Counted from the stretch's first letter, positions 1-6,053 are shown. The stretch is DNA of 7,787 nucleotides from Oscillospiraceae bacterium (GCA_019422905.1 JAHZCM010000093.1:1-7787); one strand, 5' to 3'. Program-made: numbers and translations. Notes: generated by a model from the sequence alone, not told the origin.

Positions 1-53
1 CCCTGGCCTACTGCTTAGAAGGCAGTTGCTCTATCCAGCTGAGCTACTGGCGC
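1..53 (-). tRNA. tRNA-Arg(TCT), 3' part cut off by window edge
   Basis: Read on the minus strand, the 5' end begins at 53 with acceptor strand GCGCCAG. It is followed by TA, a D-arm GCTC...GAGC, an anticodon stem ACTGC/GCAGT with loop CTTCTAA (anticodon TCT, reading AGA arginine codons), and the start of the variable loop and T arm. The T loop and 3' acceptor strand lie outside the window. It lies 20 bases downstream of the tRNA-Gly gene in the same direction, so the two are probably cotranscribed from the promoter at 167-195. Confidence 0.95.
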
Positions 54-73
54 ATATCACCTTATACAAAAAT

Positions 74-147
74 TGGAGCGGGTGATGGGAATCGAACCCA
101 CACAACCAGCTTGGAAGGCTGGGATTCTACCATTGAACTACACCCGC
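74..147 (-). tRNA. tRNA-Gly(TCC) with encoded CCA
   Basis: Complete cloverleaf on the minus strand. Acceptor GCGGGTG (147-141) pairs with CACCCGC (84-78). The anticodon loop CTTCCAA gives anticodon TCC, reading GGA glycine codons. The T loop contains the canonical GTTCGATTC, and the discriminator T is followed by an encoded CCA at 76-74. It is the first gene of a two-tRNA transcript that continues into tRNA-Arg. Confidence 0.97.
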
Positions 148-166
148 ACATTTTGCGACACTTGGA

Positions 167-195
167 ATTATAGCACAGAACCCTGCCCGCGTCAA
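167..195 (-). promoter_or_regulatory. sigma-A promoter of the tRNA-Gly/tRNA-Arg operon
   Basis: On the minus strand TTGACG (195-190), a 17-base spacer and TATAAT (172-167) form a near-consensus promoter. Transcription would start around 160, some 13 bases before the tRNA-Gly 5' end. The A/T tracts at about 208-232, upstream of the -35 box, could serve as an UP element, as at stable-RNA promoters; that is inference. Confidence 0.88.
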
Positions 196-256
196 CCGCT
201 TTATTGCCTTTTTTTCGATTTTTTGTTTTTTAACGCTCCGGAGAACTCCCTTTATA

Positions 257-285
257 TTGACAAAACTCGTCTCATATGATACGAT
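257..285 (+). promoter_or_regulatory. sigma-A promoter of the Crp/Fnr regulator gene
   Basis: TTGACA (257-262), a 17-base spacer and TACGAT (280-285) match a vegetative promoter 29 bases ahead of the start codon. It is back-to-back with the tRNA promoter at 167-195. An imperfect inverted repeat, ATGAT (276-280) and ATCAT (295-299), spans the -10 and start region and could be an autoregulatory operator; this is weakly supported. Confidence 0.72.
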
Positions 286-314
286 ATTTTTGAAATCATC
301 AGGGAGGTGAAAGT

Positions 315-983
315 ATGTCTGCCATGCGGAAAACCGAAGAAGCCCTGCTCTCCGAAGCCTTTGCGCAAAGCGGGCTTTTGGCCGGCACGGACGCCGCCGC
401 CCGGGGCGCTTTTCTGCGCACCTTCCGCCGCGGTGAAATCATCAGCGCCGTGCAGGACGGCGTGCCCTGCGTCGGTGTTCTGGCCTTCGGCGAAGCGGAT
501 GTTTACACACGCGGCGTCTCCGCAAAAAAGCATCAGAATGTCTCCACGCTGCACTGTGGCAGCGAATTCGGCATCTGCAACGTTTTTTTGCCGCAGGATA
601 TGCCGACCTTTCTCTGCTGTAAGGTGCAGACCGGAGTCGCCTTTCTGCCGAAAGCGCAGTTTATCGCCCTTCTGGAGGAGGATAGCGCGCTCATGCGCCG
701 TTACCTTGCGCTGTGCAACAGCAAAATCCTCTATCTCGCCGACAAGGTGGAGCTGATGGGCCTCCCCTCCTGCCGCACCCGCTTTGCCGCCTATCTGCTG
801 CGGCATGCGGACGAAACCGGCCGCGTGGAGGCGGAGGTCTCCAAGGAGCAGCTCGCCAAATACCTGAGCGTATCCCGCGCCAGTCTGTTCCGCGCGATCA
901 ACGATCTGACCGAGCAGAGGCTGATTGAAGCCCTGCCGGAGGGCTTCAAAATTCTCGACAGCGCTGCGCTCCGCCGCGTTTGA
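315..983 (+). CDS. Crp/Fnr-family transcriptional regulator
   Basis: A 222-residue protein of typical Crp/Fnr length. Residues about 20-115 form the cyclic-nucleotide-binding-like beta-roll (RRGEIISAVQDG, then GSEFGICNVF), about 118-145 the dimerisation helix (LLEEDSALMRRYLALCNSKI), and about 173-205 a Crp-type winged HTH (SKEQLAKYLSVSRASLFRAI) with recognition helix near 187-198. The usual phosphate-binding cassette with its Arg-Ser/Thr pair is not evident, so cAMP binding is doubtful. Cysteines at 52, 81, 88, 101 and 102 lack the N-terminal Fe-S spacing of FNR. The start at 315 is chosen because a strong SD, AGGGAGGTGA (301-310), lies just upstream; the ATG at 324 is less well placed. It lies directly before a same-strand ABC importer operon that it probably regulates. 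The ligand is unknown. Confidence 0.9.
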   Translation: MSAMRKTEEALLSEAFAQSGLLAGTDAAARGAFLRTFRRGEIISAVQDGVPCVGVLAFGEADVYTRGVSAKKHQNVSTLHCGSEFGICNVFLPQDMPTFLCCKVQTGVAFLPKAQFIALLEEDSALMRRYLALCNSKILYLADKVELMGLPSCRTRFAAYLLRHADETGRVEAEVSKEQLAKYLSVSRASLFRAINDLTEQRLIEALPEGFKILDSAALRRV

Positions 984-1015
984 GCCGCGGAAGCGCTGAA
1001 ATCATACCCCGCGGC
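984..1015 (+). promoter_or_regulatory. intercistronic GC-rich hairpin
   Basis: GCCGCGG (984-990), immediately after the regulator stop codon, is perfectly complementary to CCGCGGC (1009-1015), with an 18-base loop. There is no U-tract, so it is not a standard terminator. It could stabilise the downstream mRNA or damp readthrough, adjusting the ratio of regulator to binding protein. I see no strong separate promoter in this 60-base gap. Confidence 0.35.
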
Positions 1016-1043
1016 ACAGCCGCACCGGAAAGGAATGTTTATT

Positions 1044-2135
1044 ATGAAAAAATTTGCAGCCGTTTTGTTGGCCGCTCTGCTCTGCGCCGTTTCGCTTGCG
1101 GCGTGCGGACAGGGCGACACCGCTTCCGAAAGCAGCGCGGAATCTTCTTCCGAAGTCTCTGCGACCGCCGAACCGACCGAGGAGCCGGATGCGGAAGCCT
1201 CCGAGGCGCCGAGTGAGGTCGAAGTGACCGCTGAGCCCGCCACGTATGAGGTCGCTTCCCTGAAAGGCCCGACGACGATGGGCATGGTGAAGCTGATGCA
1301 GGACGCCGAAAACGGCGAAACGTTTAACACGTACAACGTCACCATGTACGGCGCGGCGGATGAGATCACCGCAGGTATCGCGGGCGGCACGATCGACATC
1401 GCAAACGTGCCCTGCAACCTCGCATCCGTCCTGTACAACAAGACGAATGGGGCCATCTCCATTGCGGCGGTCAACACACTCGGCGTGCTGTATGTCGTCG
1501 AGACCGGCGATTCGATCCAGTCCATCGCCGACCTGAAGGGCAAAACGATCTATTCCACCGGCAAGGGCACCACGCCGGAATTCTCGCTCAACTATATCCT
1601 GCGCGAAAACGGCATCGATCCGGAAACCGACGTAACCATCGAATACAAGTCCGAATCCACGGAGGTCGCGGCCCTGCTGGCCGAGGCGGAGGACGCCATC
1701 GCGGTTCTGCCGCAGCCCTTTGTCACCACGGCGATGCTCCAGAACGAAAACCTGCGCATTGCGCTGAGCCTGACGGACGAATGGGACGCGCTGCAGGGCG
1801 AGGGCGGCAGCACGCTCGTCACCGGCGTCACGATCGTCCGCAACGAGGTTCTGGAAGAAAACCCGCAGGCCTTCGCGGAATTCCTGAAGGAATACGAGGC
1901 GTCCATCGCCTACGCTGAAAGCAACCCGGACGAAACCGCGGCGCTGATCGCCGGCTATGAGATCGTGCCGAAAGAGGCCGTTGCAAAGAAAGCACTGCCC
2001 TACTGCAACATTCACTTCATCGCGGGCGCGGAGATGAAGGAAAAGGTTTCGGGTTATTTGGAGGTTCTCTATGACGCCGACCCGGCTTCCGTGGGCGGAA
2101 CGCTGCCCGACGACGCCTTCTATTATGCAGGATAA
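1044..2135 (+). CDS. ABC transporter substrate-binding lipoprotein (NMT1/SsuA-TauA-like)
   Basis: The extracytoplasmic solute-binding component of an ABC importer, 363 residues. The N-terminus is a lipoprotein signal: Lys-Lys, a hydrophobic stretch and lipobox LAAC with the acylated Cys at 21. A Ser/Glu/Pro/Ala-rich linker (about 23-66) tethers the domain outside the membrane. The periplasmic-binding fold type II follows, with hallmarks of the NMT1/SsuA/ThiY group: GAADEITAGIAGGTIDIANV (103-122), DLKGKTIYSTGKGTTPEF (163-180) and late DAIAVLPQPF (217-226). An upstream in-frame ATG at 1035 is rejected because the SD GGAAAGGA (1027-1034) would abut it; the ATG at 1044 is 9 bases away and gives a canonical signal peptide. 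The permease gene overlaps its 3' end. Relatives carry sulfonates, taurine, nitrate, pyrimidine precursors or aromatics; the sequence does not show which applies here. Confidence 0.92.
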   Translation: MKKFAAVLLAALLCAVSLAACGQGDTASESSAESSSEVSATAEPTEEPDAEASEAPSEVEVTAEPATYEVASLKGPTTMGMVKLMQDAENGETFNTYNVTMYGAADEITAGIAGGTIDIANVPCNLASVLYNKTNGAISIAAVNTLGVLYVVETGDSIQSIADLKGKTIYSTGKGTTPEFSLNYILRENGIDPETDVTIEYKSESTEVAALLAEAEDAIAVLPQPFVTTAMLQNENLRIALSLTDEWDALQGEGGSTLVTGVTIVRNEVLEENPQAFAEFLKEYEASIAYAESNPDETAALIAGYEIVPKEAVAKKALPYCNIHFIAGAEMKEKVSGYLEVLYDADPASVGGTLPDDAFYYAG

Positions 2136-2901
2136 GAAAACCCGAAGCAAAAAACAGGAAGCCATAGCCACCGCCTGCGCTGTGGCTTTTTGGCTTTTTG
2201 TGTGGCACCTTGCGAGCGTTTTTGTCGGCTCGGAAATCATTCTCGTATCGCCGTTCGGCGTCATCCGGACGCTTTGCGCCGTGATTCTCGACCCCGCCTT
2301 TCTTTCCACGGTCGGCTATTCCGCCGCGCGCATTCTCGGCGGCTTCTTCGCCGCGCTCCTGCTCGGCGTGGCGCTGGGCTGGGTATCCTCGCGGCTCTGG
2401 GTCGTGGAAACGCTGCTGCGCCCCATCACGGCGGTCATCAAGGCGACGCCCGTCGCGTCGTTCATCATCCTTGTGCTGCTCTGGTTTTCAAGCCGAAACC
2501 TGTCCGTCATCATCTCGATGCTGATGGTTTTTCCCGTCATCTACACCAGCACGCTGGAGGGCATCCAGAGCGCGGACAAAAAGCTGCTGGAAATGGCAAA
2601 GGTCTTTCACATGCCCATGCGCCGCCGGATCCTGTACATTTACCTGCCCGCCGTGATTCCGTTTTTCACCTCGGCGTGCTCCGTATCACTCGGGCTTTGC
2701 TGGAAAAGCGGCATCGCGGCGGAGGTCATCGGCATTCCGGACGGCTCCATCGGCGAGCTGCTCTACCGCGCGAAAATCTATCTGCAAACCGGCGAGCTGC
2801 TCGCGTGGACGGTCGTAATCGTCGCCGTCAGCGTGCTATTTGAAAAGCTCTTCATGCTTCTGCTCCGCACGCTGGTAAAAAAGCTCGGTATGACGATATG
2901 A
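2125..2901 (+). CDS. ABC transporter permease (SsuC/TauC-like, BPD_transp_1)
   Basis: A 258-residue inner-membrane component with about six hydrophobic segments (roughly 13-34, 64-88, 108-121, 126-145, 173-195, 225-250). The EAA loop that docks the ATPase is at about 143-176, with core LLEMAKVFHMPMRRRIL followed by the invariant-type YLP. Length and layout match the SsuC/TauC/ThiX family. An earlier in-frame ATG at 2071 would overlap the binding-protein gene by 65 bases; the ATG at 2125 overlaps it by only 11 and begins with a charged, SD-independent-looking N-terminus. No good SD precedes 2125, so translation is probably coupled to termination of the upstream gene. It forms the import channel with the binding protein before it and the ATPase after it. 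Confidence 0.94.
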   Translation: MQDKKTRSKKQEAIATACAVAFWLFVWHLASVFVGSEIILVSPFGVIRTLCAVILDPAFLSTVGYSAARILGGFFAALLLGVALGWVSSRLWVVETLLRPITAVIKATPVASFIILVLLWFSSRNLSVIISMLMVFPVIYTSTLEGIQSADKKLLEMAKVFHMPMRRRILYIYLPAVIPFFTSACSVSLGLCWKSGIAAEVIGIPDGSIGELLYRAKIYLQTGELLAWTVVIVAVSVLFEKLFMLLLRTLVKKLGMTI

Positions 2902-2982
2902 GGCGAAAGCAAACGGCTTTTACCTCTGCCGCACGGCGGCTTTGCTCACAGAATTATCTTTCGGAGAAAGGATAGAGCCCGC
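2902..2982 (+). promoter_or_regulatory. permease-ATPase intercistronic region with weak stem
   Basis: An 81-base gap inside the transporter operon. AGCAAA (2908-2913) can pair with TTTGCT (2941-2946), enclosing a GC-rich segment that can fold further (GCCG at 2928, CGGC at 2934). There is no U-tract and no clear promoter. An SD, GAGAAAGGA (2964-2972), sits 10 bases before the ATPase ATG. The gap could hold an mRNA-stability hairpin; support is weak. Confidence 0.3.
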
Positions 2983-3546
2983 ATGGCATACGTTGAAAAC
3001 TTAACCGTTCGGCACGGCGGCGCCGCCGTGCTCGATCGGTTCTCCGCCGAATTTCCAGACGGTGCGGTCACGGCGATTTCCGGAAAATCAGGCTGCGGCA
3101 AGACGACGCTGCTCTCGGTTCTGCTCGGCCTGCTGCACCCGGAGGCCGGCTCCGTCTCCGGCTTTCAGAATCCGAGCGCCGTTTTTCAGGAAGACCGCCT
3201 GCTCCCGTATCTCACTGCGGTGAAGAACATCACCGTCACGGCGGGCTGCACGGCACAGGAGGCTGAAGGCGCGCTCCGGCAGGTCGGCTTCGACGAGGCG
3301 GACAGCGAGAAGAACGCGCTCCAGCTCTCCGGCGGCATGGCGCGCCGCGTGGCGATTGTCCGCGCGATGCTCGCGCCGGGCGACGCCGTCCTGCTCGACG
3401 AGCCGTTTAAAGGGCTGGACGAGCTGACGCGCGGGCAGGTGGTGCGCTTTGTCAACCAAAACCGGCGCGGACGCACGCTCGTCGTCGTCACGCACGATCC
3501 CCGCGACGCGGAGGAGCTGCACGCGGCGCATTTCATAAGCATGTAA
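2983..3546 (+). CDS. ABC transporter ATP-binding protein, short form
   Basis: A 187-residue cytoplasmic ATPase that powers the importer. All core motifs are present: Walker A GKSGCGKTT (34-42), Q-loop VFQEDRLLP (Q69), signature LSGGMARRVAIVRAML (115-130), Walker B AVLLDEP (135-141), D-loop GLDE (144-147) and switch His171 in VVVTHD. It is much shorter than the 240-260 residues usual for SsuB/TauB relatives: the segment before Walker A is compact, the helical region is short, and the protein ends about 16 residues after the switch His with no C-terminal extension. It still looks complete rather than truncated, since an SD, a start and a terminator frame it. The usual aromatic A-loop residue is not obvious (Arg-His-Gly-Gly at 10-13). 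Confidence 0.94.
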   Translation: MAYVENLTVRHGGAAVLDRFSAEFPDGAVTAISGKSGCGKTTLLSVLLGLLHPEAGSVSGFQNPSAVFQEDRLLPYLTAVKNITVTAGCTAQEAEGALRQVGFDEADSEKNALQLSGGMARRVAIVRAMLAPGDAVLLDEPFKGLDELTRGQVVRFVNQNRRGRTLVVVTHDPRDAEELHAAHFISM

Positions 3547-3566
3547 TTGCCAAAATTAAAAATCTA

Positions 3567-3615
3567 CGCCCCGCAGCGGCTTCCTTTGAACGGAAATGCC
3601 GCTGTGGGGCGTTTT
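3567..3615 (+). terminator. strong rho-independent terminator, probably bidirectional
   Basis: CGCCCCGCAGCGGC (3567-3580) pairs with GCCGCTGTGGGGCG (3598-3611) with one G-U pair. The stem continues through TTCC (3581-3584) and GGAA (3592-3595) and is followed by TTTT (3612-3615). It closes the transporter operon. On the minus strand the same stem is followed by TAGATTTTTAATTTT, so it can also terminate the convergent TIM-barrel gene. Confidence 0.92.
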
Positions 3616-3675
3616 CTCTATTCTATGCAAATCCTCGGCTCCACCGTTTTGACCTGCCGGGGCACCCAGAGAGGC

Positions 3676-4512
3676 TTAATACGTCTTTATGTACTCCACA
3701 GATTTTTTCAAAGCGGCAATGGTCTTTGCTTCCAGCACGCACCTTGCGTTCCTTTCGCCGGCCACAGAAAGTCTTTCCCGAATATTAATCTCTCCATCGC
3801 CAAGGGCAAGGTGATTGCGTCCTTTCCGTTCGCCACTGCTCGCAACGCCGTCATGGATATGGAAATGCCCCAGCTTATCGGCGTGTTCCATAATAAACGG
3901 CATGTCGGTCTCCCCAATTGCCTTTGAATGGCCGATGTCCCATGTCAATCCGAATACGGGACTTTCGAGTAAATACTCGATCACCTTTTTCTCATATTCG
4001 CGAAAACCGTCTGTATTTTCTATGGAAATCACGATGTCCGATCTGCCGATCCATTCTTCGCAAAGAGCCCGGAATTGGATAAAGGAATGCATATAAACAT
4101 CGAAGTCTCTGTCATACATCTGCACCTTTCTATCCGGCAGCGTAATATAAATTCCATGATGCATATGCATATTCAGGACAAGCGGCTGGCTTTTTACCCC
4201 ATATTGATCCCGCAGAGGGATCAGCTTTTTGGCCACCCCAATGGTTTTCCTTACGGTTTCCAGGTAGGCGTCTGCAACCAGCCTATTAAAATCTGCGATA
4301 TTCATATTCTCATCCAAATGAATGGTGTAATAGATTCCCGCTTCATCTGCTGCGCTGTAAAATTCATCCGTGTGCTCCAGCTTGTGTATCTGGTACTCCG
4401 GAAAATTCATATTGAGCTCCACAAACTGCAGCCCCAACTTCTTACACAAGCGTATGTTATCCTGCAGCGTACCGTTTTCTATTAAAGTCGGCATTCCAAA
4501 TTGCATATCCAT
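3676..4512 (-). CDS. sugar phosphate isomerase/epimerase-like TIM-barrel protein (AP_endonuc_2 family)
   Basis: A 278-residue protein, typical for xylose-isomerase-like TIM barrels. Strand-end motifs in order are VELNMNFPE (31-39), YTIHLDENMN (62-71), LVLNMHMHHGIY (111-122), VISIENTDG (161-169), GLTWDIGHS (188-196), GHFHIHDG (215-222), HLALGDGEI (234-242) and VLEAKT (259-264). Glu165, Asp192, His195, His218/His220 and Glu261 are the likely divalent-metal ligands by analogy with the family. The substrate is not predictable: relatives isomerise or epimerise sugars and inositols, or repair abasic DNA. The start is ambiguous between ATG 4512 and ATG 4506; GGGG at 4517-4514 is better spaced for 4506. 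GC content and codon use are visibly lower than in the transporter operon. It runs convergently to the ATPase and has no pathway partner nearby. Confidence 0.87.
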   Translation of the reverse strand: MDMQFGMPTLIENGTLQDNIRLCKKLGLQFVELNMNFPEYQIHKLEHTDEFYSAADEAGIYYTIHLDENMNIADFNRLVADAYLETVRKTIGVAKKLIPLRDQYGVKSQPLVLNMHMHHGIYITLPDRKVQMYDRDFDVYMHSFIQFRALCEEWIGRSDIVISIENTDGFREYEKKVIEYLLESPVFGLTWDIGHSKAIGETDMPFIMEHADKLGHFHIHDGVASSGERKGRNHLALGDGEINIRERLSVAGERNARCVLEAKTIAALKKSVEYIKTY

Positions 4513-4670
4513 ACCCCATTTCCACGATCCGCTATAGCCTGTTATCGATCCCGGAGCCTGCTTTTTCCATCAAGCGCGCTGCGGATTTTGCGGTAAAGCA
4601 TCGCGACCGTTTTCCGTGCGACCCGTATCCCGCAGTGTACCTGTGCCCAGGCGAGTGCCTCCCTTTCGGC
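4513..4670 (-). other. gap between XRE gene and TIM-barrel gene; 42-codon open in-frame extension
   Basis: No convincing gene is seen. In the reading frame of the upstream XRE gene, the 42 codons after its TAG (4670-4545, minus) are open until TAA at 4544-4542 and read as a basic helical-looking peptide (such as VARKTVAMLYRKIRSAL). This could be chance, a remnant of an older longer protein, or readthrough sequence. No clear promoter or terminator was recognised. Confidence 0.25.
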
Positions 4671-4889
4671 CTATCGGTTCACCGCCGGATTATCCGTCCT
4701 GCCGAGCAGATAATCCACGGAGCAGTCCAGACAGTCCGCGAGTACATCCAGCTTTGCCGCGCTCGGCATACTTCTTCCGCTTTTCCAGTCGTTGATATTT
4801 CCAGTTGAGGTTCCGGTCGCCTCCGAAAGCCGCTTCGCATTCAATCCCCGCTCCGCCATACGTTTAAACAGGTTATCCAATTGCACCAT
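4671..4889 (-). CDS. small XRE-family (Cro/C1-type HTH) regulator, intact
   Basis: A 72-residue protein that is essentially one HTH domain: helices NAKRLSEATG (17-26) and STGNINDWKSGRSMPS (28-43), then LDVLADCLDCSVDYLLGRTD (47-66). The ending is a hallmark of small clostridial XRE regulators, which usually bind operator DNA as dimers in phage-like or accessory loci. The ATG at 4889 has a modest SD-like GGCGTG (4900-4895) about five bases upstream. Its C-terminus closely resembles that of the broken paralogue upstream (TDNPAVNR versus ADNPQVNK), suggesting a duplication or shared lineage. The target is unknown; it may regulate itself or its neighbours. Confidence 0.86.
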   Translation of the reverse strand: MVQLDNLFKRMAERGLNAKRLSEATGTSTGNINDWKSGRSMPSAAKLDVLADCLDCSVDYLLGRTDNPAVNR

Positions 4890-4984
4890 AAAATCACGCC
4901 TTCTGTGTCCGCGGCTCCAAGCCTTCCGTGATTACGGATTTCAAACCCGCGGTTCTCATATTAGCGAGAAATAATATAATCAAT

Positions 4985-5212
4985 CTATTTGTTGACTTGC
5001 GGATTGTCCGCCCTGCCGAGCAGATAGTCCACAGAGCAATCCAGGTAATCCGCGATCCGTCCGAGGCTGTCTCCATTCAGCATAGATCCTTTATACATGT
5101 TCGTAAACGTATTTTTATTTAAATTTAATGCCTCCAGCATATCTTTTAGAAATATACCTTACGCTTTAGCAGTTTCTTTAATAACTTTTGCAACCTGCGC
5201 AGCCTCATACAT
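4985..5212 (-). pseudogene. small XRE-family regulator interrupted by in-frame TAA at codon 18
   Basis: Reading from ATG 5212 gives 17 residues (MYEAAQVAKVIKETAKA), then TAA (5161-5159). Without any frame change it continues as GIFLKDMLEALNLNKNTFTN (19-38), KGSMLNGDSL (41-50) and GRIADYLDCSVDYLLGRADN (51-70), ending at TAG 4987-4985. This is an almost complete XRE HTH domain of about 75 residues; family members commonly carry Lys (or Gln) where the stop lies ('AKxKGI'). A GGGGA SD lies 8 bases before the ATG. Reinitiation at the ATG 5140 would remove the first helix and lacks an SD. Most likely a nonsense-mutated gene. Alternatives are a sequencing error, a subpopulation variant or stop readthrough. 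It lies upstream of the intact paralogue on the same strand. Confidence 0.8.
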
Positions 5213-5278
5213 AAATACTATCCCCACAACCAAATTCTGTGCATCGTCAAAGCAATAAATGAACAAAGGAGTTTTCCC
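5213..5278. promoter_or_regulatory. divergent regulatory region between two broken XRE genes
   Basis: These 66 AT-rich bases separate the start codons of two divergent HTH genes, the arrangement typical of a repressor/antirepressor control region. Each gene has its own SD here (minus-strand GGGGA, plus-strand AAAGGAG). I could not find promoter boxes with good spacing or a clear operator palindrome, so the role is inferred from position only. Confidence 0.35.
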
Positions 5279-5578
5279 ATGATCCACATTTTATTATCCG
5301 GAATTCTGGGTGAATATCGCATCAGCTAAGCAGAACTGGCCCGTGCAACTGGAATTCGCCCCAACACGATCAGCGAGATTTACAATGAGTTCTGCACTAA
5401 TATACAGCTCAAGCACCTTAATCTGCTCTGTGAGGCTCTGGACTGTCGCGCCGAGGATCTGCTCGTATATACTCCTAACTCTATTCCAAGTATTCGCCAT
5501 TCGCTTTTCATGCACAAGCGTTTCCGGTGCACTAGCGCAGCCTCTTCGAAAAATACAGATTCAGGTCGTCGTCGTTGA
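5279..5578 (+). pseudogene. small XRE-family regulator (YozG-like) interrupted by in-frame TAA at codon 17
   Basis: A very good SD, AAAGGAG (5265-5271), sits 7 bases before ATG 5279. The frame reads MIHILLSGILGEYRIS, then TAA (5327-5329), then AELARATGIRPNTISEIYN, LKHLNLLCEALDCRAEDLLV and YTPN. That is a textbook YozG-type Cro/C1 HTH in which the stop replaces the Gln expected in 'SQAELAR' (CAA to TAA is a single C-to-T change). After the domain (about residue 67) the frame continues as an unrelated tail to TGA 5576-5578, overlapping the convergent acetyltransferase gene's 3' end by 47 bases, so the original stop may also be lost. There is no usable in-frame start after the TAA. It is divergent from the other broken XRE gene, with 66 bases between the starts. 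Confidence 0.76.
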
Positions 5579-6053
5579 CGCACGGCGCATACTGGCCGAG
5601 ATTTTTCCCCTGATACCACACGCCCGTGCCGTCCGGGATATAACCGCGCTTGACGTACATGCGCTGTGCGGCGCCGTAGCCGTTGTGCAGCCCCACGCCG
5701 AGACACACCGTATCGCTGCGCGCCGCGGCAAGCGTCTCCGCCGCATCCATCAGCGCCGTACCGATCCCGTTCCGGCGATACTTTCCGAGCACGCCGAAAT
5801 CGACGATCTCCGGCCAGCCCGTCGTATCATACGGCGCATACGCCTGAAAATACAGGTTGATATAGCCGGCGGGGTTTCCCTCAAATACGGCACAGAGCGC
5901 AATGCAGCGCCCCTCGGCCGCGTCGCGCAGGCGCATATCGTATTTATCGCGCGTTGCGTGCCAGCCCTGTGCAATTTCACCCGCGACGATCGGCTCCACA
6001 TCCGCTTCGCACAGATCGCGCACAACGATATATTCTCTCTCCAAATAAACCAT
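5532..6053 (-). CDS. GNAT-family N-acetyltransferase
   Basis: A 173-residue cytoplasmic protein predicted to transfer an acetyl group from acetyl-CoA to an amine. GNAT motif A is clear: EIVDFGVLGKYRRNGIGTAL (82-101), with the pyrophosphate-binding RRNGIG. Motif B follows as LGVGLHNGYGAAQRMYVKRG (118-137), with the usual Tyr in MYVKRGY. An Asp-rich region and LYFSKRL close the C-terminus, as in many GNATs that act on small molecules or proteins. An AGGGA element lies about 10 bases before ATG 6053. It is the last gene of a three-gene operon, 46 bases after another GNAT. No obvious terminator was found downstream, where it converges on the broken XRE gene. The substrate cannot be assigned. Confidence 0.88.
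   Translation of the reverse strand: MVYLEREYIVVRDLCEADVEPIVAGEIAQGWHATRDKYDMRLRDAAEGRCIALCAVFEGNPAGYINLYFQAYAPYDTTGWPEIVDFGVLGKYRRNGIGTALMDAAETLAAARSDTVCLGVGLHNGYGAAQRMYVKRGYIPDGTGVWYQGKNLGQYAPCVNDDDLNLYFSKRLR

Noticed and set aside
252..806. 184-codon minus-strand frame opposite the Crp/Fnr gene
   Set aside because: It is antisense to a clear domain-bearing gene, has no RBS and no recognisable motifs.
1002..2309. 435-codon open frame antisense to the binding-protein gene
   Set aside because: It mirrors a well-supported lipoprotein gene, reads as Arg/Gly-rich low-information sequence with no recognisable domain, and is a typical shadow in GC-rich coding DNA.
3547..3927. 126-codon plus-strand frame after the ATPase
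   Set aside because: It runs through the strong terminator and then antisense to the TIM-barrel gene; no RBS or family resemblance.
4985..5578. Organism-wide reassignment of TAA to an amino acid
   Set aside because: The binding-protein, ATPase, GNAT (6100-6102) and tautomerase-like genes all end naturally at TAA, so a general code change is not supported.
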